NCBI RefSeq assembly: GCF_000711875.1
Contig: NZ_JONM01000002.1
Coordinates: 481,859-545,858 of the forward strand
Reading direction: 5' to 3'
From: Andreprevotia chitinilytica DSM 18519
GTDB lineage: Bacteria; Pseudomonadota; Gammaproteobacteria; Burkholderiales; Chitinibacteraceae
DNA length: 64,000 bases
Shown here: positions 48,972-60,532 of the stretch, piece after piece
How positions within the stretch are numbered: position 1 is the stretch's first letter
Layout: each line of letters starts with the position of its first letter
Translations under genes and position numbers: made by a program
Notes under the pieces: generated by a model
Told to the model about the DNA's origin: nothing
The model's input: the letters and a program-made list of their open reading frames with translations, nothing else
Database searches by the model: none

Positions 48972-50008
48972 ATGCTTTACGTCAGGCCAGCCAGGCTTTC
49001 CGACCTGGATCAACTGGAAGCGATGGCCCGTGCGGCGCAGCCGATGCTGCATTCGCTGCCGCCCGATCGCCAGGCGCTCGAATCGCGTGTTGCGCTGTCG
49101 CAAGACTCCTTCCGCGCTGATGTCGATACACCGGGCGAAGAATTCTATTTGTTCGTGATGGAAGAGTCGGACACCGGCCGTTTGCATGGCACCGCCAGCA
49201 TCGTCGCCTGTGCCGGTTATTCCGCGCCGTTCTATGCCTTCCGCAACGATGCGCTGATCCATGCCTCGCATGAGCTCAAGGTCAATCGCAAGGTGCATGC
49301 GCTGACCATGTCGCACCAGCTCACCGGCAAGAGTCGGCTGTCTGGCTATTACATCGACCCGAAACTGGCCGATGGCGTGGCGGCGCGGTTGTTGTCACGT
49401 GCCCGGCTGATGTTCATCGCCCAGCATCGCCAACGCTTTGCGCCAGAGATTTTTACCGGTCTGCTGGGCGTGACCGACGAGCACGGCACATCGCCCTTCT
49501 GGGAGGCGGTTGGCAAGAAGTTCTTCCAGCGCGATTTCGCCGAAGTCGAACTGGCATCGGGTGGACGCAGCCGCACCTTCATCGCCGAGATCATGCCGAA
49601 CTACCCGCTCTACGTGCCGCTGTTGCCACCAAGCGCGCAGCGCGTGCTGGGTGAGCCGCACCCCAAGGCCGAACTGACTTACGAGCTGCATCTGGAAGAA
49701 GGCTTCGAGCCGGATGCCTTCGTCGACATCTTTGATGCCGGCCCGATCCTGCTGGCCTCGGTGGACATGTGCCAGAGCGTGCGGCGCAGCAAGCGGCGGG
49801 CGGCGGTGCGGATGGATGGTGCTGTCGGATCAGCGGAAACCTATCTGATCGCCAACACGCAAACGGCTGATTTCCGCTGTGCACTGGCAGACCTGCCGTC
49901 CGCGTGGTCGAACGAAACGCCGCTGGCCAATGCCGTGGCGGATGTACTGGAACTGGCCAATGGTGACGAAATCCGCTGTGTCCCGCTTGAACTGGAAGGA
50001 GCGCTGCG

Positions 50009-50012
<4 letters not shown>
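48972..50012 (+). CDS. aruF: Arginine/ornithine succinyltransferase, alpha subunit (AruF-like)
   Basis: First step of the AST pathway: transfer of a succinyl group from succinyl-CoA to the alpha-amino group of arginine (or ornithine). This 346-residue AstA-family protein has LYVRPARLSDLDQLEAMA, FYLFVMEE and FLDP-region-like YIDPKLADG, with DIFDAGPILLA near the C-terminus. It overlaps its paralog by 4 nt (ATGA). In Pseudomonas two such proteins, AruF and AruG, form one heteromeric enzyme; being first, this one is taken as AruF. Confidence 0.88.
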
Positions 50013-52528
<2,516 letters not shown>

Positions 52529-52529
<1 letters not shown>

Positions 52530-53893
52530 TGAGCGCACGTGAAGCGAATTTCGACGGGCTGGTCGGCCCGACGCATAACTATTCCGGCCTGTCGTTCGGC
52601 AACGTGGCCTCGCAAAGCAACGCGGCCAGCATCGCCAACCCCAAGGCCGCCGCCAAGCAGGGCCTGCGCAAGATGAAATCGCTGGCCGAGCTGGGTTTCC
52701 TGCAAGGCGTGTTGCCGCCGCAAGAGCGGCCGTCGATGCGCCTGTTGCGCTCGCTTGGGTTTACCGGTTCCGATCACGACATGATCCGCGCTGCGGCGGC
52801 GCAGGAGCCGGCGTTGCTGGCGGCAGCGAGTTCGGCGTCATCGATGTGGGTAGCCAACGCGGCCACGGTCAGCCCGTCGCCGGATACTGGCGATGGTCGT
52901 GTTCATTTCACACCGGCCAGCTTGTCCAACAAGTTGCATCGCGCCATTGAAGCCCCGACCACCGGTCGCGTGCTGCAAGCGATTTTCCGTGATGATCGCC
53001 ATTTTGCCTTTCATGCGCCGCTGCTCGGTACGCCGGCATTGGGCGATGAAGGCGCAGCCAATCACACCCGCTTCTGCGCCGATTACGGCATGGCTGGCGT
53101 GGAGTTCTTTGTCTACGGTCGCAGCGAATATCGCGGTGATGTTGCGCCCAAGCGCTTCCCGGCGCGGCAAACTCGCGAAGCCAGCGCGGCGGTCGCTCGT
53201 CTGCACGGCCTGCGTGCCAACGCGACGGTGTATGCGCAGCAACACCCGGATGCCATCGATGCCGGCGTGTTCCACAACGATGTGATCGCCGTCGGCAATC
53301 GCGATGTACTGTTCTGCCACCAAGGCGCCTTTCTGGATCAGCGCGGCACTTACGATGCCTTGAGCACGGCGCTGGCGCAGCATGGCGCGGATTTGCGCAT
53401 CGTCGAAGTACCGGCGGAGCTGGTCAGTGTGCAGGATGCTGTGTCGTCCTACCTGTTCAACAGCCAGCTGCTGACCCGTGCCGATGGCGGCACTTTGCTG
53501 GTGGTGCCGCAGGAATGTCGCGACAACGCCCGCGTGTCGGCTTATCTGGATCAACTCATTGCCCAAAAAGGCCCGATCGATCAGGTGCTGGTGTTCGACT
53601 TGCGCGAAAGCATGCGCAACGGCGGCGGCCCGGCTTGCCTGCGCTTGCGTGTGGCACTCACTGAAGCCGAAGCTGCGGCGGTGAACCCGGCAACCTGGAT
53701 CAACGACGCAAGCTTTGCCCAGCTGGATGCGTGGATCGACCGCCATTATCGCGACCGCCTGAGCGACGCCGATCTGGCCGATCCGAAGCTGCTCGACGAA
53801 TGCCGCACCGCGCTGGACGAGCTGACCGGCATCCTCAAACTGGGTTCGGTCTACGACTTCCAGCAGGACGGCCAGCCGGCCAAGGCGGCTTGA
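52529..53893 (+). CDS. astB: N-succinylarginine dihydrolase
   Basis: Second step of the AST pathway: succinylarginine is hydrolysed to succinylornithine, CO2 and two ammonia. The 454-residue amidinotransferase-fold enzyme begins with [15 protein letters not shown] and carries the catalytic Cys in [14 protein letters not shown], plus [10 protein letters not shown] and HQGAFLD. Length and motifs match AstB/AruB. Confidence 0.96.
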
Positions 53894-53894
53894 G

Positions 53895-54890
53895 GTGCCG
53901 GAGGCATTGCTTGCCGATTTCCTCGCCTTCACCTTGGCGGGTGAAGCGCCAGCGGTAACAGCGGGCGAAGCTGCCGTCGGTGTGCAATGGCGTTGGCTGG
54001 GGGCTGGCTTGCTAGCGCTGGCTCCCGCTGCACTTGCCGACGATGCACCGCGCATCGTGTTGTCTGCTGGTGTGCATGGCGATGAAACTGCGCCGGTCGA
54101 ATTGCTGAATGTGCTGGCGCAGGATATTGCGGCTGGCAAAGCGGCGCTTCAGGCGCACTTGCTGATCGTGTTGGGTAATGTGGCGGCGATGCAGGCGGGT
54201 TGTCGTTATCTGGATGACGATCTCAATCGCTTGTTCGGTGGCGTGCATCTCAGTGTGCCGAATAGCACCGAAGCAGGCAGGGCGGCGGAGTTGGAAGCGT
54301 GCGTAGCACGCTTTTTTGAAGCCGGCCCCGGTGCGCGTTGGCATCTGGATTTGCACACCGCCATCCGGCCATCGGTGTTTGAGCGTTTCGCTTTATTACC
54401 GCAACGTGAGGCGGCGTATGGCGCAGACGTGTTCGCGTGGCTCGGCGCATTCGGCATCGAGGCGGTGTTGATGCACCGCACTGGTTCGGCCACGTTCTCG
54501 CACTACTGTAGCCACGCGCACGGTGCGCTGGCCTGCACGCTGGAGCTGGGCAAGGTGATGCCATTTGGTCAGAACGATCTGAGTCGTTTTGCCGCTGCGG
54601 CGAGTGGCTTGCGGCGGTTGATCGCCGGTGCAGCGCCAGCAGACGGAACCACACCGCCGCGCTGTTTTGATGTAGTTGGCCAGCTCGACAAGCGTAGCGA
54701 TGCGTTCAAATTGCTGATCGGCGATGACGTCGCCAACTTCACGCCCTATGCCCAAGGCACGCCGATTGCCCGCGATGGCGAGCAGGTCTGGACAGTGCAA
54801 CACGCCGAGGAACGCATCGTGTTCCCGAATGCGAAGGTCAAGGTCGGGTTGCGGGCGGGATTGCTAGTGGCGGAGTTGCCGGTGGTTTGA
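53895..54890 (+). CDS. astE: Succinylglutamate desuccinylase
   Basis: Final AST step: succinylglutamate to succinate and glutamate. The 331-residue zinc hydrolase shows metal ligands in GVHGDETAPVELL (His and Glu) and HLDLHTAIRPS (His), with substrate residues in DDDLNRLF. The start is GTG at 53895, one base after the astB stop. It ends the operon; two inverted repeats follow. Confidence 0.94.
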   Translation: MPEALLADFLAFTLAGEAPAVTAGEAAVGVQWRWLGAGLLALAPAALADDAPRIVLSAGVHGDETAPVELLNVLAQDIAAGKAALQAHLLIVLGNVAAMQAGCRYLDDDLNRLFGGVHLSVPNSTEAGRAAELEACVARFFEAGPGARWHLDLHTAIRPSVFERFALLPQREAAYGADVFAWLGAFGIEAVLMHRTGSATFSHYCSHAHGALACTLELGKVMPFGQNDLSRFAAAASGLRRLIAGAAPADGTTPPRCFDVVGQLDKRSDAFKLLIGDDVANFTPYAQGTPIARDGEQVWTVQHAEERIVFPNAKVKVGLRAGLLVAELPVV

Positions 54891-54896
54891 AGTTCA

Positions 54897-54971
54897 CGTA
54901 GCCCGGACGGCTTGCCAGCCGGGGGCTCCGTCCGCAAGAGCCACCCCGGCCGGCAAGCCGTCCGGGCTACG
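54897..54971. repeat. Inverted repeat CGTAGCCCGGACGG type
   Basis: CGTAGCCCGGACGGCTTGCC at the left is perfectly inverted at the right end, with a second CCGG-rich pair inside. It begins 7 nt after the astE stop and could act as transcript end of the AST operon. Confidence 0.8.
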
Positions 54972-54988
54972 GTGATGGATACGTACCA

Positions 54989-55116
54989 CGTAGGGTGGGT
55001 TAGCCTCATTAGAGGCGTAACCCACGCGGGACGACGTCCCAAATCGAGCGAATGTAGAAACTTGCCACGTAGACTGCGTGGGTTACGCCCTCCCAAGAGG
55101 GCTAACCCACCCTACG
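54989..55116. repeat. Inverted repeat CGTAGGGTGGGTTAGC type
   Basis: The outer arms CGTAGGGTGGGTTAGCC (54989-55005) and its inverse at 55100-55116 are perfect. The inner pair GCGTAACCCACGC / GCGTGGGTTACGC is also perfect. It lies between the convergent astE and lacI-type genes. Confidence 0.8.
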
Positions 55117-55133
55117 AAAGATGTTGCCTTGTA

Positions 55134-56219
55134 TTAAGCCGACTCCCGCACCACTAGGCGCCCTGCATAGCGCTTCTGATACAAGCCGGTTTTGGTGATT
55201 GCCCCCGGCTCCAGCTGCAAAAACTCCACCGCCGCCCGTCCGAGTTGATCGATGTCTTGCCGCACCGTCGTCAAGCGCGGATCGAGGTATTCGCAGATAT
55301 CGATATCGTCATGACCTGCGACGGCAATATCGCGGCCAGGGTGGCGGCCGAAGCGGCGTAGCGCTTGCATGGCACCCAGTGCCAGCCGGTCGGTTGAGCA
55401 CAGGATGCCGCTGATATCCGGGTTCAGCAGCCCGCCACCGCCGCACCATGCCAGCATTTGTTCATACGCATACGCTTCGAATTGCCACGTTTGCGCGGCC
55501 GGGGGCGTGGGGATGATTTGCGGGGCTTTGCCGGCGCGTTCCATCGCCTCGATATAACCGGCCAGCCGTTCCGGGCGGGACGGAATGGCGATCTTCGGTG
55601 CGCCGAGATACGCCGGGTTGATGCCCTTGCTCAACAGGTAGTTGACCATCAGCCCGATGCTCTGCCGGTTGTCGTTCATCACGAAATGGCAGTCGGGGTG
55701 GATGTAGCTGTCGAGATAGATCAGGCGCTGTTCTTTCTCGAAGCCGGCCAGCAGCTCGCGGTTGCGGTCGCTATCGAGCGGGGTGATGACGATGCCGTGC
55801 ACTTTCATTGACCGTAGCGCCAGTAGCGCGGCGGCTTCGCGGGCCGGGTCGTTGTTGGAGATCTGGATCACGACTTGCAGCCCGAACTTGGCGGCCTCTT
55901 GCTCGATCACCTGCAGCACCTTGCCGAAGAACGGTTCGCTGATCGCCGGCAGCACCACCCCCACCAGATTGGATTTGCCCTTCACCAGACTCACTGCATG
56001 CAGATCCGGCACGTATTGCAGTTCGCGGCAGGCGCGGTCGATGCGTTCGCGCGTTTCCGGCTTCAGGCTCACGCTGCCGTTGAAAAACTTGCTCACCGTG
56101 GCGCGGGATAGCCCCGCCGCGATGGCGACGTCGTTCATCGTCACAACGCCGTTGGCCCCCGACGAAACAGGTGCGTCGCCGGGTGGTGCCCGGTCGTCGG
56201 CAGAGTGTGAAGTTGGCAT
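55134..56219 (-). CDS. LacI family transcriptional regulator
   Basis: This 361-residue repressor has a LacI-type HTH (TMNDVAIAAGLSRATVSKFFNGS, about residues 27-50) preceded by a ~25-residue Pro/Ser-rich tail. A periplasmic-binding-protein-like sugar domain follows (NLVGVVLPAISEPFF, GIVITPLDSD, GILCSTDRLALGAMQAL). It is divergent from the sugar ABC operon. A perfect LacI-type palindrome lies between them, so it probably represses that operon and possibly itself. Confidence 0.92.
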   Translation of the reverse strand: MPTSHSADDRAPPGDAPVSSGANGVVTMNDVAIAAGLSRATVSKFFNGSVSLKPETRERIDRACRELQYVPDLHAVSLVKGKSNLVGVVLPAISEPFFGKVLQVIEQEAAKFGLQVVIQISNNDPAREAAALLALRSMKVHGIVITPLDSDRNRELLAGFEKEQRLIYLDSYIHPDCHFVMNDNRQSIGLMVNYLLSKGINPAYLGAPKIAIPSRPERLAGYIEAMERAGKAPQIIPTPPAAQTWQFEAYAYEQMLAWCGGGGLLNPDISGILCSTDRLALGAMQALRRFGRHPGRDIAVAGHDDIDICEYLDPRLTTVRQDIDQLGRAAVEFLQLEPGAITKTGLYQKRYAGRLVVRESA

Positions 56220-56236
56220 GCATTACTCCGGTGCAG

Positions 56237-56250
56237 TTTACGCGTGTCGA
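56237..56250. promoter_or_regulatory. Possible second LacI-type operator
   Basis: TTTACGCGTGTCGA keeps the left half and centre of TTTACACGTGTAAA but is imperfect on the right. It is 18 nt upstream of the regulator start, suitable for autoregulation. Confidence 0.35.
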
Positions 56251-56389
56251 TTATAGATTTTGCCCGGCGATAGCGACAGGACTGCGTGGATTTTATTGTG
56301 TGCTGCACTGCAATAGGGCTTTCGCACCTTAAGTGAAATTCCTTATACCGCTGATCGGCTCGGATTTGGTGCAATGCTTGCGCAATAAG

Positions 56390-56403
56390 TTTACACGTGT
56401 AAA
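56390..56403. promoter_or_regulatory. LacI-type operator before the sugar operon
   Basis: TTTACACGTGTAAA is a perfect 14-bp palindrome with the central CG step typical of LacI-family operators. It lies about 100 nt before the binding-protein start and 170 nt from the divergent regulator. Confidence 0.7.
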
Positions 56404-56500
56404 TTAACGACCAACGACGGTGCAGTTGCGTCGTAGCAGCAGCGCACTCACCGCGTTGCGAGCGCCAAACAAACATATCTTCATGGATCAGGAGTTCGAA

Positions 56501-57439
56501 ATGCGTATTCGTCAAACCGTACTGATGGCCGCTTGTGCCGCCGCTTTCTCCGTACCGGCTTTTGCCAAGCCGCTGAAGTCGATTGGCGTCACCGTCGGTG
56601 ATCTGGCCAACCCGTTCTTCGTCGCTATCGGTCGCGGTGCGCAGGATGCCGCCAAGAAGATTGCCGGTAACGATGTGAAAGTCACCACCGTTTCCAGCAA
56701 GTACGACCTGAACACCCAGGTCGGTCAGATCGAGAACTTCATCGCCAACAAGACCGACATGATCATCGTCAACGCGGCTGATCCGAAGGGCATCGCCCCG
56801 GTGCTGAAGAAGGCGCGTGATGCCGGCATCGTGGTGCTGGCGGTGGACGTGGGTGCGGAAGGCGCGGATATCACCGTGATGTCCGACAACACCATGGCCG
56901 GCTCCGAGTCGTGCAAGTTCCTGGCCAACCAGTTGAAGGGCAAGGGCAACGTCGTGATCATCAACGGCCCGCCGGTGACTGCCGTGGTGGATCGCGTGGC
57001 TGGCTGCAAGAAGGTGTTTGCCGGTTTCCCAGGCATCAAGGTGCTGTCGGATAACCAGGACGCCAAGGGCAGCCGTGACGGTGGCATGGAAGTGATGGCC
57101 AACCTGCTGACTGCGCACTCGAAGATCGACGGCGTGTTCGCAATCAACGATCCGTCCGCGATTGGCGCCGAACTCGCGCTCAAGCAAGCCGGCCGCACCG
57201 ATGTGAAGGTGATTGCCTCGGTCGATGGCGCACCGGATGCCGAAGTGGCGCTCAAGGACAAATCCAGCCTGTTCGCCGTTTCCACCGCCCAGAACCCGTA
57301 CAAGATGTCCGCCATGGCGGTGCAGATGGGCTACGACTTGATGAACGGCAAGAAGCCGGCCCAGACCACGGTGCTGCTGCCGACCCCGCCGATCACCAAG
57401 GCCAACGTCGCGACGTACCAGGGCTGGACCAAGAACTGA
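56501..57439 (+). CDS. Sugar ABC transporter substrate-binding protein (RbsB-like)
   Basis: This 312-residue periplasmic protein has a signal peptide (MRIRQTVLMAACAAAFSVPA, cut after AFA). The ribose-binding-type fold includes IGVTVGDLANPFFVAIGRGAQ, IVNAADPKGIAPVLKKA, GVFAINDPSAIGAELAL and SVDGAPDAEVAL. I chose ATG 56501 with GGAG upstream. The sugar bound is unknown. It is the first gene of the LacI-controlled operon. Confidence 0.92.
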   Translation: MRIRQTVLMAACAAAFSVPAFAKPLKSIGVTVGDLANPFFVAIGRGAQDAAKKIAGNDVKVTTVSSKYDLNTQVGQIENFIANKTDMIIVNAADPKGIAPVLKKARDAGIVVLAVDVGAEGADITVMSDNTMAGSESCKFLANQLKGKGNVVIINGPPVTAVVDRVAGCKKVFAGFPGIKVLSDNQDAKGSRDGGMEVMANLLTAHSKIDGVFAINDPSAIGAELALKQAGRTDVKVIASVDGAPDAEVALKDKSSLFAVSTAQNPYKMSAMAVQMGYDLMNGKKPAQTTVLLPTPPITKANVATYQGWTKN

Positions 57440-57459
57440 TCCAGATGAGCTAGATGTTT

Positions 57460-57530
57460 TGTAGGGGCGAGCTTGCTCGCGATGGCAATGGTTAATAAAC
57501 AGTGCTATCGCGAGCAAGCTCGCTCCTACA
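57460..57530. repeat. TAGGAGCGAGC palindrome, copy 2
   Basis: 24-nt arms (57460-57483 and 57507-57530), identical to the copy at 48817-48888 except for one G in the left arm. It lies between the binding-protein and ATPase genes, where a 3'-stabilising hairpin would favour the binding protein. Confidence 0.85.
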
Positions 57531-57594
57531 GAAAGCCCTTCCCGCTTTGCATGTGGGGAAGGGGCCTCAATTGCTTCTCACTGGATAGCAGACG

Positions 57595-59115
57595 ATGAAC
57601 ACCACCGTTCTGGAAATGGCCGGTATCAGCAAACGTTTCGGTGCCACCAAGGCGCTCGATAACGTCCGGCTCGAAGCGCGCAGCCACGAAATTCTGGCCC
57701 TGATGGGCGAGAACGGCGCGGGCAAGAGCACGCTGATGAAAATCCTCTCCGGCGTGTATCAGCCCGATCAGGGCGAGATCAAGCTGGCAGGCAAACCGAT
57801 CCGCGTTACGTCGCCGGCGGATGCCCGCGCCGCCGGGATCAATCTGATTTATCAAGAACTCTCTGTCGCCCCGCATATGACGGTGGCGCAAAACGTCTTC
57901 ATGGGCAGCGAGCCGCGTGGCCGTTTTGGCCGTGTCGATACCGAGGCGATGAACCGCCGCACGCGTGAAGTGCTCGATAGCCTCGGCGCGCGTTTTTCCG
58001 CCGATACGCTCGCCGGCAAGCTCTGCATTGCCGACCAGCAGCAAGTCGAAATCGCCCGCTCGCTGGTACACAAGAGCCGCGTGCTGATCATGGATGAGCC
58101 GACCGCCGCGCTATCCGATCGCGAAACCGATCGGTTGTTCGAGGTGATCCGCAAGCTGCGTGCCGATGGCATCGCCATCATCTACATCAGTCACCGCATG
58201 GCCGAGATGGTCGCATTGGCGGATCGCGTTACGGTGCTGCGTGATGGCGGTTTTGTCGGCACGCTGGAACGTGAAGAAGCCCAGCCCGAGCGCGTGATCC
58301 AGATGATGGTCGGCCGCCCGCTGGGTGACTTCTATCAACCGCGTATCGATGTGGTACCGGGGCCGGTGCGGCTGGAAGTGCGTAGCATCGCCAGCAGCAA
58401 GATTCGCGATGCATCGTTCTCTGTACGCAGTGGCGAGGTGCTTGGTTTGGCCGGTCTGGTCGGAGCGGGGCGTACCGAACTCGCTCGGCTGATCTTCGGC
58501 GCGGACAAGGCCAAGCGCGGTGAAATCCTGCTCGATGGCGAGCCGGTGCAAATCAACAACCCGCTTGATGCCATCAAGCGCGGCATTGCCTACGTGCCGG
58601 AAGATCGCAAGGGCCAGGGCTTGTTTCTGCAGCTATCGGCGCTGGCCAACACCAGCATGAACGTGCTGAGCAGCAACGCCCGTTTCGGCATCCTGCAGCA
58701 CGGCGCGCTGCGCAAACTCACCCAGGATGCGATCAAGCAACTGGCGGTGAAGGTGCCGGGGCCGGATGGCATCGTCGGTGGCCTGTCGGGCGGCAACCAG
58801 CAGAAATTGCTGCTGGCGCGCTGGCTGGCGATCAAGCCGCGCGTGCTGATTCTGGATGAGCCAACCCGCGGTGTGGACGTCGGGGCGAAGAGCGAAATCT
58901 ACAAAATCATTCACCAGCTGGCCGACAGTGGTGTGGCGGTGGTGGTGATTTCCAGCGAACTGCCGGAAGTGATCGGTATCTGCGATCGCCTGTTGGTGAT
59001 GCGCGAAGGCCGCATCAGCGGCGAACTCGTCGGCCCCGGTGTGAGCCAGGAAGCCGTGATGACATTGGCGACGCACGACACCGCAGCGGCTGCGCTTGAA
59101 GCCGCCGTGCATTGA
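57595..59115 (+). CDS. Sugar ABC transporter ATP-binding protein (RbsA-like, two ATPase domains)
   Basis: This 506-residue protein consists of two fused ATPase domains, as in RbsA and XylG. The first has Walker A GENGAGKST and Walker B LIMDEPTAALSDRE. The second has the degenerate GLVGAGRTEL, signature LSGGNQQKLLLARWL and LILDEPTRGVDVGAKSE. This class imports monosaccharides. It works with the adjacent binding protein and permease. Confidence 0.95.
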   Translation: MNTTVLEMAGISKRFGATKALDNVRLEARSHEILALMGENGAGKSTLMKILSGVYQPDQGEIKLAGKPIRVTSPADARAAGINLIYQELSVAPHMTVAQNVFMGSEPRGRFGRVDTEAMNRRTREVLDSLGARFSADTLAGKLCIADQQQVEIARSLVHKSRVLIMDEPTAALSDRETDRLFEVIRKLRADGIAIIYISHRMAEMVALADRVTVLRDGGFVGTLEREEAQPERVIQMMVGRPLGDFYQPRIDVVPGPVRLEVRSIASSKIRDASFSVRSGEVLGLAGLVGAGRTELARLIFGADKAKRGEILLDGEPVQINNPLDAIKRGIAYVPEDRKGQGLFLQLSALANTSMNVLSSNARFGILQHGALRKLTQDAIKQLAVKVPGPDGIVGGLSGGNQQKLLLARWLAIKPRVLILDEPTRGVDVGAKSEIYKIIHQLADSGVAVVVISSELPEVIGICDRLLVMREGRISGELVGPGVSQEAVMTLATHDTAAAALEAAVH

Positions 59116-59172
59116 CTGACCTGTTCCAGTGGGCGAGCGAGCCAAAGCAGGTCGCTTCCGCCCGGCGCACAG

Positions 59173-59213
59173 AAACCGGAATGTACTTGTCGGTACATGA
59201 GGATTTCGAGCAC
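59173..59213. repeat. Extragenic repeat, ATGTAC/GTACAT type, copy B
   Basis: AAACCGGAATGTAC, 6 nt, GTACATGAGGATTT, GAGCAC; only the loop and one more base differ from copy A at 42396-42435. It lies 70 nt before the permease start, inside the ABC operon. Confidence 0.75.
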
Positions 59214-59281
59214 CGGACGGGGGCGAGATGCGCAGGCGCAGCTGCCCAATGGGATAGGTTCTGAACCAAGGAGCAACGATA

Positions 59282-60367
59282 ATGAATTCACTGATCAACA
59301 GGACGCTGGCCCGTTTGGGCTGGCTCAGCAGCGTGGTGCCGCAGGCCGGCGCAATCAATCCGGCCGCCGCGCCAGCGCGGGAGGCGAATGTGAAAAAGAT
59401 CTCCGCCCGGGACATCTTCAACCGCGTCGGCATGCTGCCGGTGCTGCTGCTGATGTACATCGCCTTCTACTTCCTCACCGGTTACCTGAGCGAAGACGGC
59501 ACGTCGAACTTCATGTCGACGGCCAACACCATGAACATCCTGCGCCAGACCTCGATCAATCTGGTGTTGGCTTGCGGCATGACCTTCGTCATCCTCACCG
59601 CGGGTATCGATCTGTCGGTGGGTTCGGTGCTGGCGGTGTCTGCCGTGCTGGGCATGCTCACCTCGCTCAGCCCGCATTTCGCCTGGGCCTCGTTGCCAGT
59701 GTTCATGCTGGCCGGTCTGGCGATGGGGGCGCTCAACGGCGCAATGGTCGCCGGCGTGAAGATCAACCCCTTCGTGGTCACGCTCGGCACCATGACCGCC
59801 TTGCGCGGCGCGGCGTATCTGTTCGCCGATGGCACCACGATTCTCAACCGCAACATCCCGAGCTTTGAATGGCTGGGCAACAGCAGCTTCCTCGGCTTGC
59901 CGTGGCTGATCTGGGTGGCGGCGGCGGTGGTGCTGGTGTCGTGGTTCATCCTGCGCCAGACCGTGCTGGGCCTGCATATCTATGCGGTTGGCGGCAACCC
60001 GCAAGCGGCGCGGCTGACCGGCATCAAGGTCGGCTCGGTACTGTTGTTCGTGTACTCCATCGCCGGCTTGTTCTCCGGTATTGGCGGGGCGATGAGCGCG
60101 TCGCGGCTGTATGGCGCGAACGGCAACTGGGGTACGGGTTACGAGCTGGATGCCATCGCGGCGGTCGTGCTCGGCGGCACCAGCCTGATGGGCGGCGTCG
60201 GCTCGATCTGGGGCACGGTGATCGGCGCGCTGATCATTGGCGTGATGAACAACGGGCTGACCATCATCGGCTTGTCGTCCTTCTGGCAATACGTCGCCAA
60301 GGGCGCGGTGATCGTGCTGGCGGTGATGCTGGACAAGTGGCGTCAGCAGCAGTCGATGACCAACTAA
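59282..60367 (+). CDS. Sugar ABC transporter permease (RbsC-like)
   Basis: This 361-residue membrane protein has about 8-10 helices and the family signature VILTAGIDLSVGSVLA; GKVNPF-type GVKINPFVVTLGTM and DAIAAVVLGGTSLMGGVG are also present. AAGGAG stands before the ATG. An N-terminal stretch of about 50 residues before the first helix is longer than in E. coli RbsC. Function: membrane channel of the sugar importer. Confidence 0.94.
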   Translation: MNSLINRTLARLGWLSSVVPQAGAINPAAAPAREANVKKISARDIFNRVGMLPVLLLMYIAFYFLTGYLSEDGTSNFMSTANTMNILRQTSINLVLACGMTFVILTAGIDLSVGSVLAVSAVLGMLTSLSPHFAWASLPVFMLAGLAMGALNGAMVAGVKINPFVVTLGTMTALRGAAYLFADGTTILNRNIPSFEWLGNSSFLGLPWLIWVAAAVVLVSWFILRQTVLGLHIYAVGGNPQAARLTGIKVGSVLLFVYSIAGLFSGIGGAMSASRLYGANGNWGTGYELDAIAAVVLGGTSLMGGVGSIWGTVIGALIIGVMNNGLTIIGLSSFWQYVAKGAVIVLAVMLDKWRQQQSMTN

Positions 60368-60532
60368 GAAGCCCACAGCGGTCTCGACGCAACCGGCTGG
60401 ATCTCTCCGCCGGTTTTGTCGGCCGCTCACCTCTTCATATCCAAGTAGCTAATCCATGAATGCGATTTTCTTGATGCGCACCGCTATCCGCGATGCGCAA
60501 GGGCAGGGCTGTTCGTGCTGGAGCGATCTCCG

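Noticed and set aside
47475..49316. 613-codon open frame on the minus strand
   Set aside because: It lies opposite astC, a repeat and the start of aruF. It reads as low-complexity antisense of high-GC codons and has no family features.
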